Origin: Microbacterium sp. LCT-H2
Lineage (GTDB): Bacteria > Actinomycetota > Actinomycetes > Actinomycetales > Microbacteriaceae
Assembly: GCF_001866135.1 (NCBI RefSeq)
Contig: NZ_MODW01000005.1
Span: 168,275-232,274, forward strand
DNA: 64,000 nt
Direction of reading: 5' to 3'
Part shown: positions 25,255 to 34,889 of the stretch, piece by piece
Layout: each line of letters opens with the position of its first letter
How positions within the stretch are numbered: the stretch's first letter is position 1
Position numbers and translations under genes: made by a program
Notes under the pieces: generated by a model
Databases searched by the model: none
What the model saw: the letters and a program-made list of their open reading frames with translations, nothing else
Told to the model about the DNA's origin: nothing

Positions 25255-25896
25255 CTACGCGCGCTTGCGCGAGGTGAGCACCTGGTCGACGATGCCGTAC
25301 TCCAGCGCCTCGTTGGCCGAGAGGATCTTGTCGCGATCGATGTCGCGATTGACCTGCTCGACCGGCTTGCCGGTGTGACGGGCCATGGTCTCCTCCAGCC
25401 AGGTGCGCATGCGGAGGATCTCCGCCGCCTGGATCTCGATGTCGGAGGCCTGACCGTGTCCGGCCTCCCCCATCGCCGGCTGGTGCATCAGCACGCGGGC
25501 GTTCGGCAGCGCGAGACGCTTGCCGGGGGCACCCGCCGCGAGCAGCACGGAGGCGGCCGAGGCCGCCTGGCCGAGCACGACGGTCTGGATCTGCGGCGCG
25601 ACGTACTGCATCGTGTCGTAGATCGCCGTCATCGCGGTGAAGGAGCCACCGGGCGAGTTGATGTACATGGTGATGTCGCGCTCGGAGTCCTGGCTCTCCA
25701 GGACGAGGAGCTGCGCCATGACGTCGTCGGCCGACGCGTCGTCGACCTGCACGCCGAGGAAGATCACGCGGTCTTCGAACAGCTTGTTGTACGGGTCCTG
25801 GCGCTTGAAGCCGTAGGCGGTGCGCTCCTCGAACTGCGGCAGCACATAACGGCTGGAGGGCAGGTTTCCGGCGGACTGGAACGTGGGTGTGTACAT
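25255..25896 (-). CDS. clpP2: ATP-dependent Clp protease proteolytic subunit ClpP2
   Basis: 213 residues. The catalytic triad by ClpP spacing is Ser113 (GQAAS), His138 (LMHQP) and Asp187 (RDIDR). The N-terminus is about 18 residues longer than in the partner ClpP1, as in other actinobacterial ClpP2. It forms a mixed tetradecamer with ClpP1 and docks ClpX/ClpC. SD GAGGACACC precedes the ATG. It lies 17 bp downstream of clpP1 in the same transcript. Confidence 0.95.
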   Translation of the reverse strand: MYTPTFQSAGNLPSSRYVLPQFEERTAYGFKRQDPYNKLFEDRVIFLGVQVDDASADDVMAQLLVLESQDSERDITMYINSPGGSFTAMTAIYDTMQYVAPQIQTVVLGQAASAASVLLAAGAPGKRLALPNARVLMHQPAMGEAGHGQASDIEIQAAEILRMRTWLEETMARHTGKPVEQVNRDIDRDKILSANEALEYGIVDQVLTSRKRA

Positions 25897-25913
25897 GGTG
25901 TCCTCTCGAATCC

Positions 25914-26501
25914 TTACTCGACGCCCGTGCCGCCGCCGCCGGTGACGTCGCTGGCGTGCTCGCGGATGTGGTCGACGAAGCCGTACTCGAGGGCCTCCTC
26001 CGCCGTGAACCAGCGGTCGCGGTCGCCGTCGGCGTTGATCTGCTCGACGGGCTTGCCGGTCTGCGAGGCGGTGATCTCGGCGAGGCGCTTCTTCATCGAC
26101 AGGATGAGCTGCGCCTGGGTCTGGATGTCGCTCGCCGTGCCGCCGAAGCCGCCGTGCGGCTGGTGCAGCAGCACGCGGGCGTTCGGCGTGATGTAGCGCT
26201 TGCCCTTGGTGCCGCTGGTCAGCAGCAGCTGTCCCATGGACGCGGCCATGCCGATGCCGACGGTGACGATGTCGTTCGGCACGAACTGCATCGTGTCGTA
26301 GATCGCCATGCCCGCGGTGATCGACCCGCCGGGCGAGTTGATGTAGAGGTAGATGTCCTTCTCGGAGTCTTCGGCGGCGAGAAGGAGGATCTTCGCGCAG
26401 ATCTCGTTGGCGTTGTCGTCTCGCACCTCCGAGCCGAGCCAGATGATGCGGTCCTTCAGCAACCTGTCGAAGACGCTTGTCGCGACGAGGGGTTCAGCCA
26501 T
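25914..26501 (-). CDS. clpP1: ATP-dependent Clp protease proteolytic subunit ClpP1
   Basis: 195 residues. The catalytic triad is Ser88 (GMAASMG), His113 (LLHQP) and Asp162 (RDR). '[20 protein letters not shown]' (53-72) is highly conserved. First gene of the clpP1-clpP2 operon, with AGGAG before the ATG. Its promoter probably lies in 26502-26582, where TAGATT overlaps the palindrome GATTCGAATC (26528-26537); I could not identify a ClgR box with confidence. Confidence 0.95.
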   Translation of the reverse strand: MAEPLVATSVFDRLLKDRIIWLGSEVRDDNANEICAKILLLAAEDSEKDIYLYINSPGGSITAGMAIYDTMQFVPNDIVTVGIGMAASMGQLLLTSGTKGKRYITPNARVLLHQPHGGFGGTASDIQTQAQLILSMKKRLAEITASQTGKPVEQINADGDRDRWFTAEEALEYGFVDHIREHASDVTGGGGTGVE

Positions 26502-26582
26502 GTCAGCTCCTGCTTCCGTGTTTCAGTGATTCGAATCTACCGGCGCGCGCACAGCCCCTAGGTCGTGTTCGCCGTCGGCATA

Positions 26583-27077
26583 TCAGGTGTCGCTGGCGGC
26601 GATCTCGTGCGCGTACGCCGTCATCGACCGGTGATAGCGCGGCAGGTGCGGGACGAGCGCGAGGATGGCAACCGACAGGCCCTGAGCGGGCCGGCCGGCG
26701 CTCGCGAGGATGAGGGCGTGCACCACCGCGACCGCGTCGCGATACGGCCCGTCCGCCGCCAGTTCCTCCTCGGCGCGGATCACCCGTAGCGCCTCGTCGT
26801 AGTCTCCGAGGTTGCGCAGCGAGCTCGCGAGCTGGATCACACACTGGGGGCGATGCTCCTCGTCGAGGCCAAGGGCCAGAGCGCGGCGGTACAGCTCTAC
26901 GGCCTCCGCCGGGCGTCCCGCGGAATCGCGAGCACCGGCGCGCTCGAACTCGGCCCGGGCGTCGTCTGCACCCCGTTCGGCGGCGAGAGCGTCGATGCGG
27001 GCGATCGTCTCGTCGCCGACCTCCTCTCCGGAGGCCTCCGCCCACACCTGCTCGATGCGATCGTCCCAGCTCGTCAT
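26583..27077 (-). CDS. TPR-like (tetratrico peptide repeat group) protein
   Basis: 164 residues, acidic, no signal peptide. Helical repeats are visible: 'AGRPAEAVELYRRALALGLD' (53-72) and 'LGDYDEALRVIRAEEELAAD' (90-109) carry the TPR-type small and large residue pattern. It fits the family of small bacterial tetratrico repeat proteins with an N-terminal 'DDRIEQVWAEA' helix. It lies between tig and clpP1, suggesting but not proving a link to protein quality control. Confidence 0.72.
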   Translation of the reverse strand: MTSWDDRIEQVWAEASGEEVGDETIARIDALAAERGADDARAEFERAGARDSAGRPAEAVELYRRALALGLDEEHRPQCVIQLASSLRNLGDYDEALRVIRAEEELAADGPYRDAVAVVHALILASAGRPAQGLSVAILALVPHLPRYHRSMTAYAHEIAASDT

Positions 27078-27102
27078 CCCGTGATCCTTCCCTCGATGAG
27101 AA

Positions 27103-27132
27103 AGAGGGCGGATGCCGCAGCACCCGCCCTCT
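27103..27132 (-). terminator. terminator of tig
   Basis: Stem AGAGGGCGG/CCGCCCTCT (27103-27111 with 27124-27132) lies 18 nt after the tig stop. On the minus strand it is followed by a short U-rich run (TTTCTC). Confidence 0.7.
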
Positions 27133-27149
27133 TCACTCGACTATGCCGA

Positions 27150-28628
27150 TCACTCGGCGGCGTCGGCGTCCTTCTTGGCCGGAGCCTTCTTCGCCGCCGG
27201 CTTCTTGGCGGCGGGCTTCTTCTCCGCGGCGGGCTTCTCGTCCGCGTCGGCGTCCTTCTTGGCGGCCGGCTTCTTGGCGGGGGCCTTCTTCTTCGCGGCC
27301 GGCTTCTCCTCGGCCTCGGGGGCCTTCTCGCCCTCGGCCTCGGCCTCGTCGTCGGTCACGACGAAGTCGGAGAGGTCGACGGCCTTGCCGTTGGTGTCCA
27401 CGACCTTGACCTTGCCCAGGGCGATCGCGAGCGCCTTGTTCCGGGCGACCTCGCCGACCAGCGCGGGGAGCTGGTTCGAGGACTGCAGCGCCTCCACGAA
27501 CTCCTGCGGCGCCATGCCGTACTGCGCGGCGGACTGAATGAGGTACTGCGAGAGCTCCTCCTGCGAGACCTGCACGTCGGCCTGCTCGGCGATCGTGTCG
27601 AGCAGCACCTGCGTGCGGAACTGCTTCTCGCTGGCCTCGGTCACCTCGGCGCGGTGCACGTCGTCCTCGAGACGACCCTCGCCCTCGAGGTGGTTGTGCA
27701 CCTCGTCCTCGATGAGCTGCGGCGGGACGGGGATCTCGATCTGCGCGAGCAGCGTCTCGACGAGCTTGTCGCGGGCGGCGGAGCCCTGCGTGAAGACGCC
27801 CTGCTGCTCCACGCGCTCGCGCAGGCTGTCGCGCAGCTCGGCGATCGTGTCGAACTCGCTCGCGATCTGCGCGAACTCGTCGTCGGCCTCGGGGAGCTCG
27901 CGCTCCTTGACCGCCTTGACGGTGACGGAGACCTCCGCCTCCTTGCCGGCGTGGTCGCCGCCGACGAGGGCGGAGCGGAAGGTGGTGTCCTCACCGGCGG
28001 TGAGCGACTCGATCGCGTCGTCGATGCCCTCGAGGAGCTCGCCGGAGCCGATCTCGTACGAGACGCCCTCGGCGCGGTCGATCTCGGCGCCGTCGATGGT
28101 GGCGACGAGGTCCAGCTCGACGAAGTCGCCCGTGGCCGCGGGGCGGTCGACGGGGATGAGCGTGCCGAAGCGGGCGCGCATGTTCTCCAGCTCCGCGTCG
28201 AGGGCGGCCTCGTCGGCCTCCACGGCGTCGACCTCGAGGGTGATGCCCGCGTAGTCGGGCAGTTCGATCTCCGGGCGGACGTCGACCTCGACGTCGACGA
28301 GGAGGTCGCCCGAGAAGTCCTTCTCGTTCGGCCACTGCGTGATCTCGGCCGACGGGCGGCCGACGATGCGGAGCTTGTGCTCGGCGGTCGCCTCGCGGAA
28401 GAACTTGTCCAGGCCCTCGTTCACGGCGTGTTCGATGACGGCGCCGCGGCCGATGCGCTGGTCGATGATCGGAGCGGGCACCTTGCCCTTGCGGAAGCCG
28501 GGGATCTGGACGTCCTGCGCGATGTGCTCGTAGGCGTGCGCGATGCTGGGCTTGAGGTCGTCCGGGGTGACCGTGATGGTGAGCTTGACCCGGGTCGGGG
28601 TCAGCTTCTCGACGGTGCTGTTCGCCAT
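27150..28628 (-). CDS. tig: trigger factor with long Lys/Ala-rich C-terminal tail
   Basis: 492 residues. Ribosome-associated chaperone and peptidyl-prolyl isomerase. The ribosome-binding signature is '[17 protein letters not shown]' (43-59); the PPIase domain follows ('[14 protein letters not shown]' near 147-160), then the helical C-domain. After about residue 420 the protein continues with a low-complexity tail of AAKK/PAKK and Glu/Ala/Asp runs, similar to histone H1 tails. The usual family length is about 430-470. The tail may bind nucleic acid or ribosomes. SD AAGGAG precedes the ATG. Confidence 0.94.
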   Translation of the reverse strand: MANSTVEKLTPTRVKLTITVTPDDLKPSIAHAYEHIAQDVQIPGFRKGKVPAPIIDQRIGRGAVIEHAVNEGLDKFFREATAEHKLRIVGRPSAEITQWPNEKDFSGDLLVDVEVDVRPEIELPDYAGITLEVDAVEADEAALDAELENMRARFGTLIPVDRPAATGDFVELDLVATIDGAEIDRAEGVSYEIGSGELLEGIDDAIESLTAGEDTTFRSALVGGDHAGKEAEVSVTVKAVKERELPEADDEFAQIASEFDTIAELRDSLRERVEQQGVFTQGSAARDKLVETLLAQIEIPVPPQLIEDEVHNHLEGEGRLEDDVHRAEVTEASEKQFRTQVLLDTIAEQADVQVSQEELSQYLIQSAAQYGMAPQEFVEALQSSNQLPALVGEVARNKALAIALGKVKVVDTNGKAVDLSDFVVTDDEAEAEGEKAPEAEEKPAAKKKAPAKKPAAKKDADADEKPAAEKKPAAKKPAAKKAPAKKDADAAE

Positions 28629-28688
28629 GCTGGTGTGTTCTCCTTGTGGTTTCCGCGCGGAACGCGGCTGGAAGGTCGTGGGGTCGAG

Positions 28689-28762
28689 TCGGGGCGACAG
28701 GAGTTGAACCTGCGACCTCCCGCTCCCAAAGCGGGCGCTCTACCAAGCTGAGCTACGCCCCG
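28689..28762 (-). tRNA. tRNA-Pro (anticodon TGG)
   Basis: A 74-nt cloverleaf on the minus strand: acceptor CGGGGCG/CGCCCCG, D-stem GCTC/GAGC, anticodon stem CCCGC/GCGGG with loop TTTGGGA giving anticodon TGG, T-stem GCAGG/CCTGT with loop TTCAACT, discriminator A. No CCA is encoded. Confidence 0.95.
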
Positions 28763-28826
28763 GGGAATCCGCACGCAGATTCAGCCCCATCGAGTCTAAC
28801 GGACAGGAGCACGCCCGACCGTCCGC

Positions 28827-28832
28827 TATGAT
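28827..28832 (+). promoter_or_regulatory. -10 element TATGAT of tRNA-Gly
   Basis: TATGAT lies 24 nt before the tRNA 5' end, a close match to TATAAT. No good -35 was identified. Confidence 0.45.
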
Positions 28833-28856
28833 CGATGGAGTCCGGACTCCGGTTCC

Positions 28857-28930
28857 GGGGGTGTAGCTCAATGGTAGAGTCTCAGTCTTCCAAACTGATT
28901 GCGCGGGTTCGATTCCCGTCACCCCCTCCA
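28857..28930 (+). tRNA. tRNA-Gly (anticodon TCC), CCA encoded
   Basis: Cloverleaf on the plus strand: acceptor GGGGGTG/CACCCCC, D-stem GCTC/GAGT, anticodon stem TCAGT/ACTGA with loop CTTCCAA giving anticodon TCC, T-stem GCGGG/CCCGT with loop TTCGATT, discriminator T at 28927, followed by genomic CCA (28928-28930). It is divergent from tRNA-Pro. Confidence 0.95.
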
Positions 28931-29001
28931 CGTCGTCACCTCGGTCGAATACGCTGACAGGATCAGCTCCCGACCGGAAGGCCTGCCGAGATGAGCGCCT
29001 C

Positions 29002-30231
29002 GTGACCGTCCCTCCCCCGTCGGTGGCTGCGACCGCCTCGGGGCCGGCTCCGGGCGGGCACCGTCTCCCTCCCGTCGTCTCCTCCGCTCCCGTCCCGCCA
29101 CGATCGCCGCGTGACCGGCGACGGCTCAGGGGCGTCCTCGCCGGCACCGTCGGCACGGTCGCGGTGTTGACGGGTCTCGGCATCACGCAGCTTGTCGCGA
29201 ACCAGGGATATGACGAGGCCGCCAGCGGGGTCGAGGACGCCACTCGATCGGTGACCGCCCAGCAGACGGAACTCCGGCAGCGGACCGCCGATCTGATCAC
29301 GGCGACGGATGCCGGCCACGTCATCATCGACACCGGCGCGCCCGCCCTCGCCGTTCCCGAGGACCTCTGGGCGGCCCTGGACTCCGCCGTGGCGGAGGGC
29401 GAGGCCACCGGCGCCGAGGCCGAGGACGTCCTCGCGACGCGACTCCCGGCAGACGAGACGAAACCCGGCTGGTTCTGGGACCTCTTCGCCGCGACGAGCC
29501 GTCTCGCCGAGGACCAGAGCATCCTGCGCGACGTCGCCGAGTCGATGGACAGTGCCTCCACGTCCGCCGCCGCGAGCGTGGACGCGGTCCGGACGAACGG
29601 CGTGGCCGTGCTCACCGCCGCAGCCGAGGCCGCCGGTGCCTTCGAGAGCGCGCATCCGTCGACCCGCAACGCCGCCGTGATCGCTCTGCGCGGAGCCGCC
29701 GCGGATGCCCTCGCCGTCACCGAGGTCGACGACGCGGCCGCGGCGGCCTACGTCGCCCTGCAGAAGGCGGCGACCGCGGTCGTCTCGGCGGAGAATGCGG
29801 AACTGGCGGAGAAGGCGGGACCGCTCCGCGCCGCCCGACTGGCGATCGAGGCCTTCGCCCGGTCCCTCGCCCCCGGGGTCCTGCTGGAGTTCGACTGGGC
29901 CCCCGTCGTCAACGGCGCCGGGTACAACGGCAGCATGGGCGGATACACGACCTGGTGGTGGGACACGCCGGGACGCGCAGTCATCGAGCTGTCGGACTCG
30001 GTCGCGGAGCAGTGGCCAGCGGAACGCAGCAAGGCGCTCGTCGCCCACGAGGTGGGCCACGCCATCAGCGTCAAATGTCAGGACCTGTACGACTCATCCA
30101 CCCAGGACAGCATCGAGAAGTGGGCGACGGCTTGGGCGATCAGCATGGGCTTCACGGACGATGCGAACGGGGTCTGGGCCTACGGGTATCCCCCGCAGAA
30201 CTACATCGACGCGGCGGCCGGCTGCCGCTGA
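29002..30231 (+). CDS. membrane-anchored protein with zincin-like HEVGH motif, function unknown
   Basis: 409 residues. A Pro-rich cytoplasmic N-terminus (1-36), a basic RDRRRLR stretch, and one transmembrane helix (about 43-66) precede a long Ala/Glu-rich helical region (70-270) likely to form an extracytoplasmic stalk. The C-terminal 130 residues contain HEVGH (349-353) in 'ALVAHEVGHAISVKC', the HExxH zinc-peptidase signature. A third ligand is not obvious; Asp/Glu residues after 'QDLYDSSTQDSIEKW' are candidates. Two cysteines (359 and 408) could pair. GTG 29002 is the start; a 4-codon ATG frame ends on it. I do not recognise the family. Confidence 0.65.
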   Translation: MTVPPPSVAATASGPAPGGHRLPPVVSSAPVPPRSPRDRRRLRGVLAGTVGTVAVLTGLGITQLVANQGYDEAASGVEDATRSVTAQQTELRQRTADLITATDAGHVIIDTGAPALAVPEDLWAALDSAVAEGEATGAEAEDVLATRLPADETKPGWFWDLFAATSRLAEDQSILRDVAESMDSASTSAAASVDAVRTNGVAVLTAAAEAAGAFESAHPSTRNAAVIALRGAAADALAVTEVDDAAAAAYVALQKAATAVVSAENAELAEKAGPLRAARLAIEAFARSLAPGVLLEFDWAPVVNGAGYNGSMGGYTTWWWDTPGRAVIELSDSVAEQWPAERSKALVAHEVGHAISVKCQDLYDSSTQDSIEKWATAWAISMGFTDDANGVWAYGYPPQNYIDAAAGCR

Positions 30232-30237
30232 GACGGA

Positions 30238-30268
30238 AGAAGCCGCCGTGGTCGCCACGGCGGCTTCT
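30238..30268. terminator. bidirectional terminator
   Basis: A 14-bp perfect stem AGAAGCCGCCGTGG/CCACGGCGGCTTCT with loop TCG lies between the zincin gene and rbpA, which converge. Either transcript would form it. Confidence 0.85.
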
Positions 30269-30287
30269 CCTCTCGCTCAGTCGGCGG

Positions 30288-30641
30288 TCACTGACCCCGA
30301 CGCTCGCGGAGCTGGGTGAGGGCGTCCTCCAGGAGCTGGACGGCCTCCTCGTCCGTGCGACGCTCCTTCACGTAGGCCAGGTGCGTCTTGTACGGCTCGG
30401 CCTTGGCGACCGCGGGAGGGTTCTCCTTATCCCGCCCGGCCGGAAGACCCGACTGCGGGTGATCGATGATCTCCGGGATCTCCTCCTCGGGGAGACCGGC
30501 GGCGAAGTAGCGGACCGTCTCGTTGCCGAGACCGTCCCAGTACGACACCGCGATGCGGTCGGCGTGGTAGCCGTGGTCCTGCTCCCCCATGGGACCGGAA
30601 CCGACACGGGTACCGCGGATCGCGTTTCCACCGGTAGCCAT
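30288..30641 (-). CDS. rbpA: RNA polymerase-binding protein RbpA
   Basis: 117 residues from ATG 30641; in-frame codons to 30695 belong to secG shadow. Actinobacterial RbpA binds the RNA polymerase beta' zinc domain and sigma A and stabilises open complexes. 'RVGSGPMGEQDHGYHADRI' contains the basic linker; the C-terminal part carries the sigma-interaction domain. The 'TGGNAIRGTRVGSGPMGE' start is highly typical. The ATG overlaps the secG stop (ATGA), so the two are co-translated. Confidence 0.94.
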   Translation of the reverse strand: MATGGNAIRGTRVGSGPMGEQDHGYHADRIAVSYWDGLGNETVRYFAAGLPEEEIPEIIDHPQSGLPAGRDKENPPAVAKAEPYKTHLAYVKERRTDEEAVQLLEDALTQLRERRGQ

Positions 30642-30889
30642 CAGATCACCTCGAACTTCGTGATGAGGCCGAGCGCCACGATGGCGATGAACCACGTGAG
30701 CGCCAGGACGACGGTGAAGCGGTTCAGGTTCCGCTCCGCGAGACCGGAGGAGCCGACCGCAGTGGTCATGCCGCCACCGAACATGTCGGACAGGCCGCCG
30801 CCGCGACCCTTGTGCAAGAGGATGAGGAGAGTCAGCAGGACGCTGGTGATGCCCAGCACGACCTGCAGGACGAACTCGAGAATTGCCAC
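30641..30889 (-). CDS. secG: preprotein translocase subunit SecG
   Basis: 82 residues from GTG 30889 (VAILEFVLQVV). Two transmembrane helices flank the conserved 'LLHKGRGGGLSDMFGGGM' loop, as expected for SecG of the SecYEG channel. The longer upstream frame to 30973 runs through the promoter and terminator and is rejected. A strong -10 TATACT lies about 45 nt upstream. Confidence 0.93.
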   Translation of the reverse strand: MAILEFVLQVVLGITSVLLTLLILLHKGRGGGLSDMFGGGMTTAVGSSGLAERNLNRFTVVLALTWFIAIVALGLITKFEVI

Positions 30890-30933
30890 GGAAAGAGCCT
30901 TTCGCTGGGGCCGGAGCGCCCCCGTAACGGTCA

Positions 30934-30939
30934 AGTATA
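30934..30939 (-). promoter_or_regulatory. -10 element TATACT of secG-rbpA
   Basis: The minus strand reads TATACT here, between the tpiA terminator and secG, giving secG-rbpA a promoter separate from the glycolytic operon. The -35 would overlap the terminator. Confidence 0.55.
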
Positions 30940-30946
30940 CGGTGCA

Positions 30947-30964
30947 GCGGGGCCGAAGCCCCGC
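30947..30964 (-). terminator. terminator of gap-pgk-tpiA
   Basis: GCGGGGC with GCCCCGC (7-bp stem, tetraloop TTCG on the minus strand) begins 5 nt beyond the tpiA stop. Confidence 0.75.
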
Positions 30965-30969
30965 CGCAC

Positions 30970-31761
30970 TCACACGCCGACGTGCTTCTCGAAGCGGATG
31001 ATCGCCGCGAACTCGTCGACGACGAGGCTCGCGCCGCCGACCAGAGCGCCGTCCACGTCGGGCTCGCGCATGAAGCTGGCGATGTTCGCCGCCTTGACCG
31101 ATCCGCCGTAGAGGATGCGGGTGCGGGCCGCCGCCTCGTCGCCGAGGACCTTCGCGATCACACCGCGGAGCGCCGCGCAGACGTCCTGCGCCTGCTGCGG
31201 GGTGGCCGCCTGGCCCGATCCGATGGCCCAGACGGGCTCATACGCCACGACGATGTCAGCGGACGGGGAGACGCCCTGAAGGGCGACCTCGAGCTGTCCG
31301 GCCGGAACCGCGCTGGCACCGAACTTCTCCAGGTCCTCCGCCGTCTCGCCGACGCAGATCACCGGGGAGAGGCCGTGCTTGAGCGCAGCCTTCACCTTGC
31401 CGGCCACGATCTCGTCGGACTCGGCGTGATACTCGCGACGCTCGGAGTGTCCGATGATGACGTACTTCGCGTCGAGCTTCGCCAGGAACGCCCCGGAGAT
31501 CTCGCCGGTGTACGCACCGGAGTCGTGCGCCGAGACGTCCTGCGCACCGAACGCGAACGGGATCTTGTCCGCGTCGATCAGCGTCTGCACGCTGCGGATA
31601 TCGGTGAAGGGCGGGAAGACCGCCACCTCCACGGAGCCGTCCTCGTGCTTGGCGTCCTTCAGCGTCCAGTGCAGCTTCTGCACGAACGCCACCGCCTGCA
31701 GGTGATCCAGGTTCATCTTCCAGTTGCCCGCGATCAGCGGGGTACGGGAGCTCACGCCCAT
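30970..31761 (-). CDS. tpiA: triosephosphate isomerase
   Basis: 263 residues. Glycolytic interconversion of dihydroxyacetone phosphate and glyceraldehyde 3-phosphate. Asn13 and Lys15 ('AGNWKMN'), electrophile His105 ('IIGHSERR') and base Glu175 ('AYEPVWAIG') are all present. It overlaps the pgk stop by 10 nt, so it is co-translated as the last gene of gap-pgk-tpiA. Confidence 0.97.
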   Translation of the reverse strand: MGVSSRTPLIAGNWKMNLDHLQAVAFVQKLHWTLKDAKHEDGSVEVAVFPPFTDIRSVQTLIDADKIPFAFGAQDVSAHDSGAYTGEISGAFLAKLDAKYVIIGHSERREYHAESDEIVAGKVKAALKHGLSPVICVGETAEDLEKFGASAVPAGQLEVALQGVSPSADIVVAYEPVWAIGSGQAATPQQAQDVCAALRGVIAKVLGDEAAARTRILYGGSVKAANIASFMREPDVDGALVGGASLVVDEFAAIIRFEKHVGV

Positions 31762-32966
31762 CCGAGGACCTCCAGCCCAGGTAGTTTCTTGCCCTCGAGG
31801 AATTCGAGGCTCGCACCGCCGCCGGTCGAGATGTGCCCGAACTGGTCGTCGGTGAATCCGAGCTGGCGGACGGCTGCGGCGGAGTCGCCGCCACCGACCA
31901 CACTGAGGCCGTCGACCTCGGTCAGCGCCTGCGCGACCGCCTTGGTGCCCGCGGCGAAGGCCGGGAACTCGAACACGCCCATCGGGCCGTTCCAGAACAC
32001 CGTCTTCGATCCGCGGATGACCTCGGCGAAGCGCGCCGCGGTCTCCGGTCCGATGTCGAGGCCGATGCCCGACGAGCCGAACGCCGTCTCCTCGATCGCG
32101 TCCGCGGCAGCCACCTCGTGGTCCGCCTCGGCGCCGAAGGATGCGGCGACCACCACATCGGTGGGGAGCACGAGCTCCACGCCGCGCTCCGCCGCTTCGG
32201 CGATGTACCCGCGGACGGTGTCGAGCTGGTCCTCCTCAAGGAGGCTCGACGCGACGGCATGGCCCTGCGCCTTCAGGAAGGTGAAGAGCATGCCGCCGCC
32301 GACGAGGATGCGGTCCACCCGCGGCAGCAGGTGGGAAATGACTCCGAGCTTGTCGCTCACCTTGGACCCGCCGAGCACGACCGCGTACGGCCGCTCCGGG
32401 TTCTCCGTCAAGCGGTCGAGCACGTCGAGCTCGGTCGCGATCAGGAGGCCGGCCGCCGAGGGCAGCAGCTTCGCGAGGTCGTAGACGCTCGCCTGCTTGC
32501 GGTGCACGACGCCGAAGCCGTCGGAGACGAGCACGTCGCCCAGCTCCGCGAGCTGCGCCGCGAAGGCACCGCGCTCGGCGTCGTCCTTCGAGGTCTCCCC
32601 GGGGTTGAATCGGAGGTTCTCGATCACGACGACCTGACCGTTCTCGAGGGACGCCACGGCATCCTTCGCGGCCTCACCGACCGTGTCGCCCGCGAAGGCG
32701 ACCGGCGCGCCGAGCAGCTCGGACAGCCGCTGGGCGACCGGCGCGAGGCTGTACTGCGGGTCGGGGGCGCCGTCGGGGCGGCCGAGGTGCGAGCAGACGA
32801 CGACGCGGGCGCCCGCGTCGATGAGGGTCTTCAGGGTCGGCAGCGAGGCGCGGACACGGCCATCGTCCGTGATGACCCCGTCCCGCAAGGGGACGTTCAG
32901 ATCACAACGGACGATGACGCGCTTGCCCTCGAGCGAACCCAGTGAGTCCAGGGTGCGCAGAGTCAT
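31752..32966 (-). CDS. pgk: phosphoglycerate kinase
   Basis: 404 residues. Transfers phosphate from 1,3-bisphosphoglycerate to ADP. '[15 protein letters not shown]' (15-29) is the family signature and '[15 protein letters not shown]' near the C-terminus is the nucleotide site. It starts 10 nt after the gap stop. Confidence 0.97.
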   Translation of the reverse strand: MTLRTLDSLGSLEGKRVIVRCDLNVPLRDGVITDDGRVRASLPTLKTLIDAGARVVVCSHLGRPDGAPDPQYSLAPVAQRLSELLGAPVAFAGDTVGEAAKDAVASLENGQVVVIENLRFNPGETSKDDAERGAFAAQLAELGDVLVSDGFGVVHRKQASVYDLAKLLPSAAGLLIATELDVLDRLTENPERPYAVVLGGSKVSDKLGVISHLLPRVDRILVGGGMLFTFLKAQGHAVASSLLEEDQLDTVRGYIAEAAERGVELVLPTDVVVAASFGAEADHEVAAADAIEETAFGSSGIGLDIGPETAARFAEVIRGSKTVFWNGPMGVFEFPAFAAGTKAVAQALTEVDGLSVVGGGDSAAAVRQLGFTDDQFGHISTGGGASLEFLEGKKLPGLEVLGWA

Positions 32967-32976
32967 GTGGCGGAGC

Positions 32977-33987
<1,011 letters not shown>

Positions 33988-34066
33988 TCAGGTCTCCCTG
34001 TTTCTCATGCGCCGAGCGCCGCCGTCGAGCGTGCGCCATGCGCGGGTTTTTTGGCTGAGATGGCGC

Positions 34067-34091
34067 CCCGACGAGCCGTGGGCCCGCCGGG
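34067..34091 (-). terminator. terminator of the superoxide dismutase gene
   Basis: On the minus strand CCCGGCGGGCC pairs with GGCTCGTCGGG around a CAC loop, with two G-U pairs, so the hairpin is stable only in the leftward transcript. It starts 11 nt after the stop. Confidence 0.6.
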
Positions 34092-34102
34092 ACGCGACCC
34101 GA

Positions 34103-34729
34103 TTACGACAGTACCAGCAGGCCGTTCGTCTGCTGACGGGCGACCTCGAGGCGCTGGGCGACGTTCTCCCAGTTGGCGATGTTCCACGCGGCCTTGACGT
34201 AGTCGGCCTTCACGTTGAGGTAGTCGAGGTAGAAGGCGTGCTCCCACATGTCCAGCTGGAACAGCGGGATGGTGCCCTGCGCGGTGTTCGACTGCTGGTC
34301 GAAGAGCTGCTGGATGATGAGGCGCGAGCCGATCGAGTCCCAGCTCAGGACGGCCCAGCCGGAACCCTGGATCCCGGTGGCGGCGGCGGTGAAGTGCGCC
34401 TGGAACTTCTCGAAGGAGCCGAAGTACTCGTCGATGGCCGCCTTGAGCTCGCCCTCGGGCTGACCGCCGCCGTTCGGCGAGAGGTTCGTCCAGAAGATCG
34501 AGTGGTTGACGTGGCCGCCGAGGTTGAACGCGAGGTCCTTCTCGAGCTTGTTCACGTTCGCGAGGTTGCCGCTCTCGCGGGCCTCGGCCAGCTGCTCCAG
34601 GGCGGTGTTGGCGCCTGCGACATACGTCGCGTGGTGCTTGTCGTGGTGCAGCTCCATGATCTTGCCGCTGATGTGCGGCTCGAGAGCGGCGAAGTCGTAG
34701 GGAAGGTCGGGGAGCGTGTAGGTTGCCAT
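34103..34729 (-). CDS. superoxide dismutase (Fe/Mn family)
   Basis: 208 residues from ATG 34729 ('[18 protein letters not shown]'). Disproportionates superoxide in the cytosol. Metal ligands are His28, His76 ('[10 protein letters not shown]'), Asp160 and His164 ('[12 protein letters not shown]'). Whether Mn or Fe is used cannot be decided safely. It sits alone between terminators, separating whiA from gap, an unusual location relative to other actinobacteria. Confidence 0.95.
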   Translation of the reverse strand: MATYTLPDLPYDFAALEPHISGKIMELHHDKHHATYVAGANTALEQLAEARESGNLANVNKLEKDLAFNLGGHVNHSIFWTNLSPNGGGQPEGELKAAIDEYFGSFEKFQAHFTAAATGIQGSGWAVLSWDSIGSRLIIQQLFDQQSNTAQGTIPLFQLDMWEHAFYLDYLNVKADYVKAAWNIANWENVAQRLEVARQQTNGLLVLS

Positions 34730-34863
34730 ATCGCATTCATCCAATCCGCGCCGCGCCGCGGCGCTTGCCGATGCTCCGCGTCGCCGATGTGCGACGGAGA
34801 GCGGACGACTTTCATCCTACTGACGACAACGCCTCGGGTGTCCGGATCCTTCCAGGGGTTGAC

Positions 34864-34882
34864 ACGCCGTCCAGGGCGGCGT
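34864..34882 (-). terminator. possible terminator of whiA
   Basis: A short stem ACGCCG/CGGCGT with a 7-nt loop lies 7 nt after the whiA stop. It is weak, and read-through into sod is possible. Confidence 0.45.
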
Positions 34883-34889
34883 CACCGGG

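Noticed and set aside
29002..30231. Classification of the HEVGH protein as a known M48 or M50 protease
   Set aside because: One transmembrane helix and no flanking family motifs; HExxH alone is not enough to name a family.
30890..30973. Upstream extension of secG to 30973
   Set aside because: It would run through the tpiA terminator and the TATACT promoter; GTG 30889 gives the standard SecG N-terminus.
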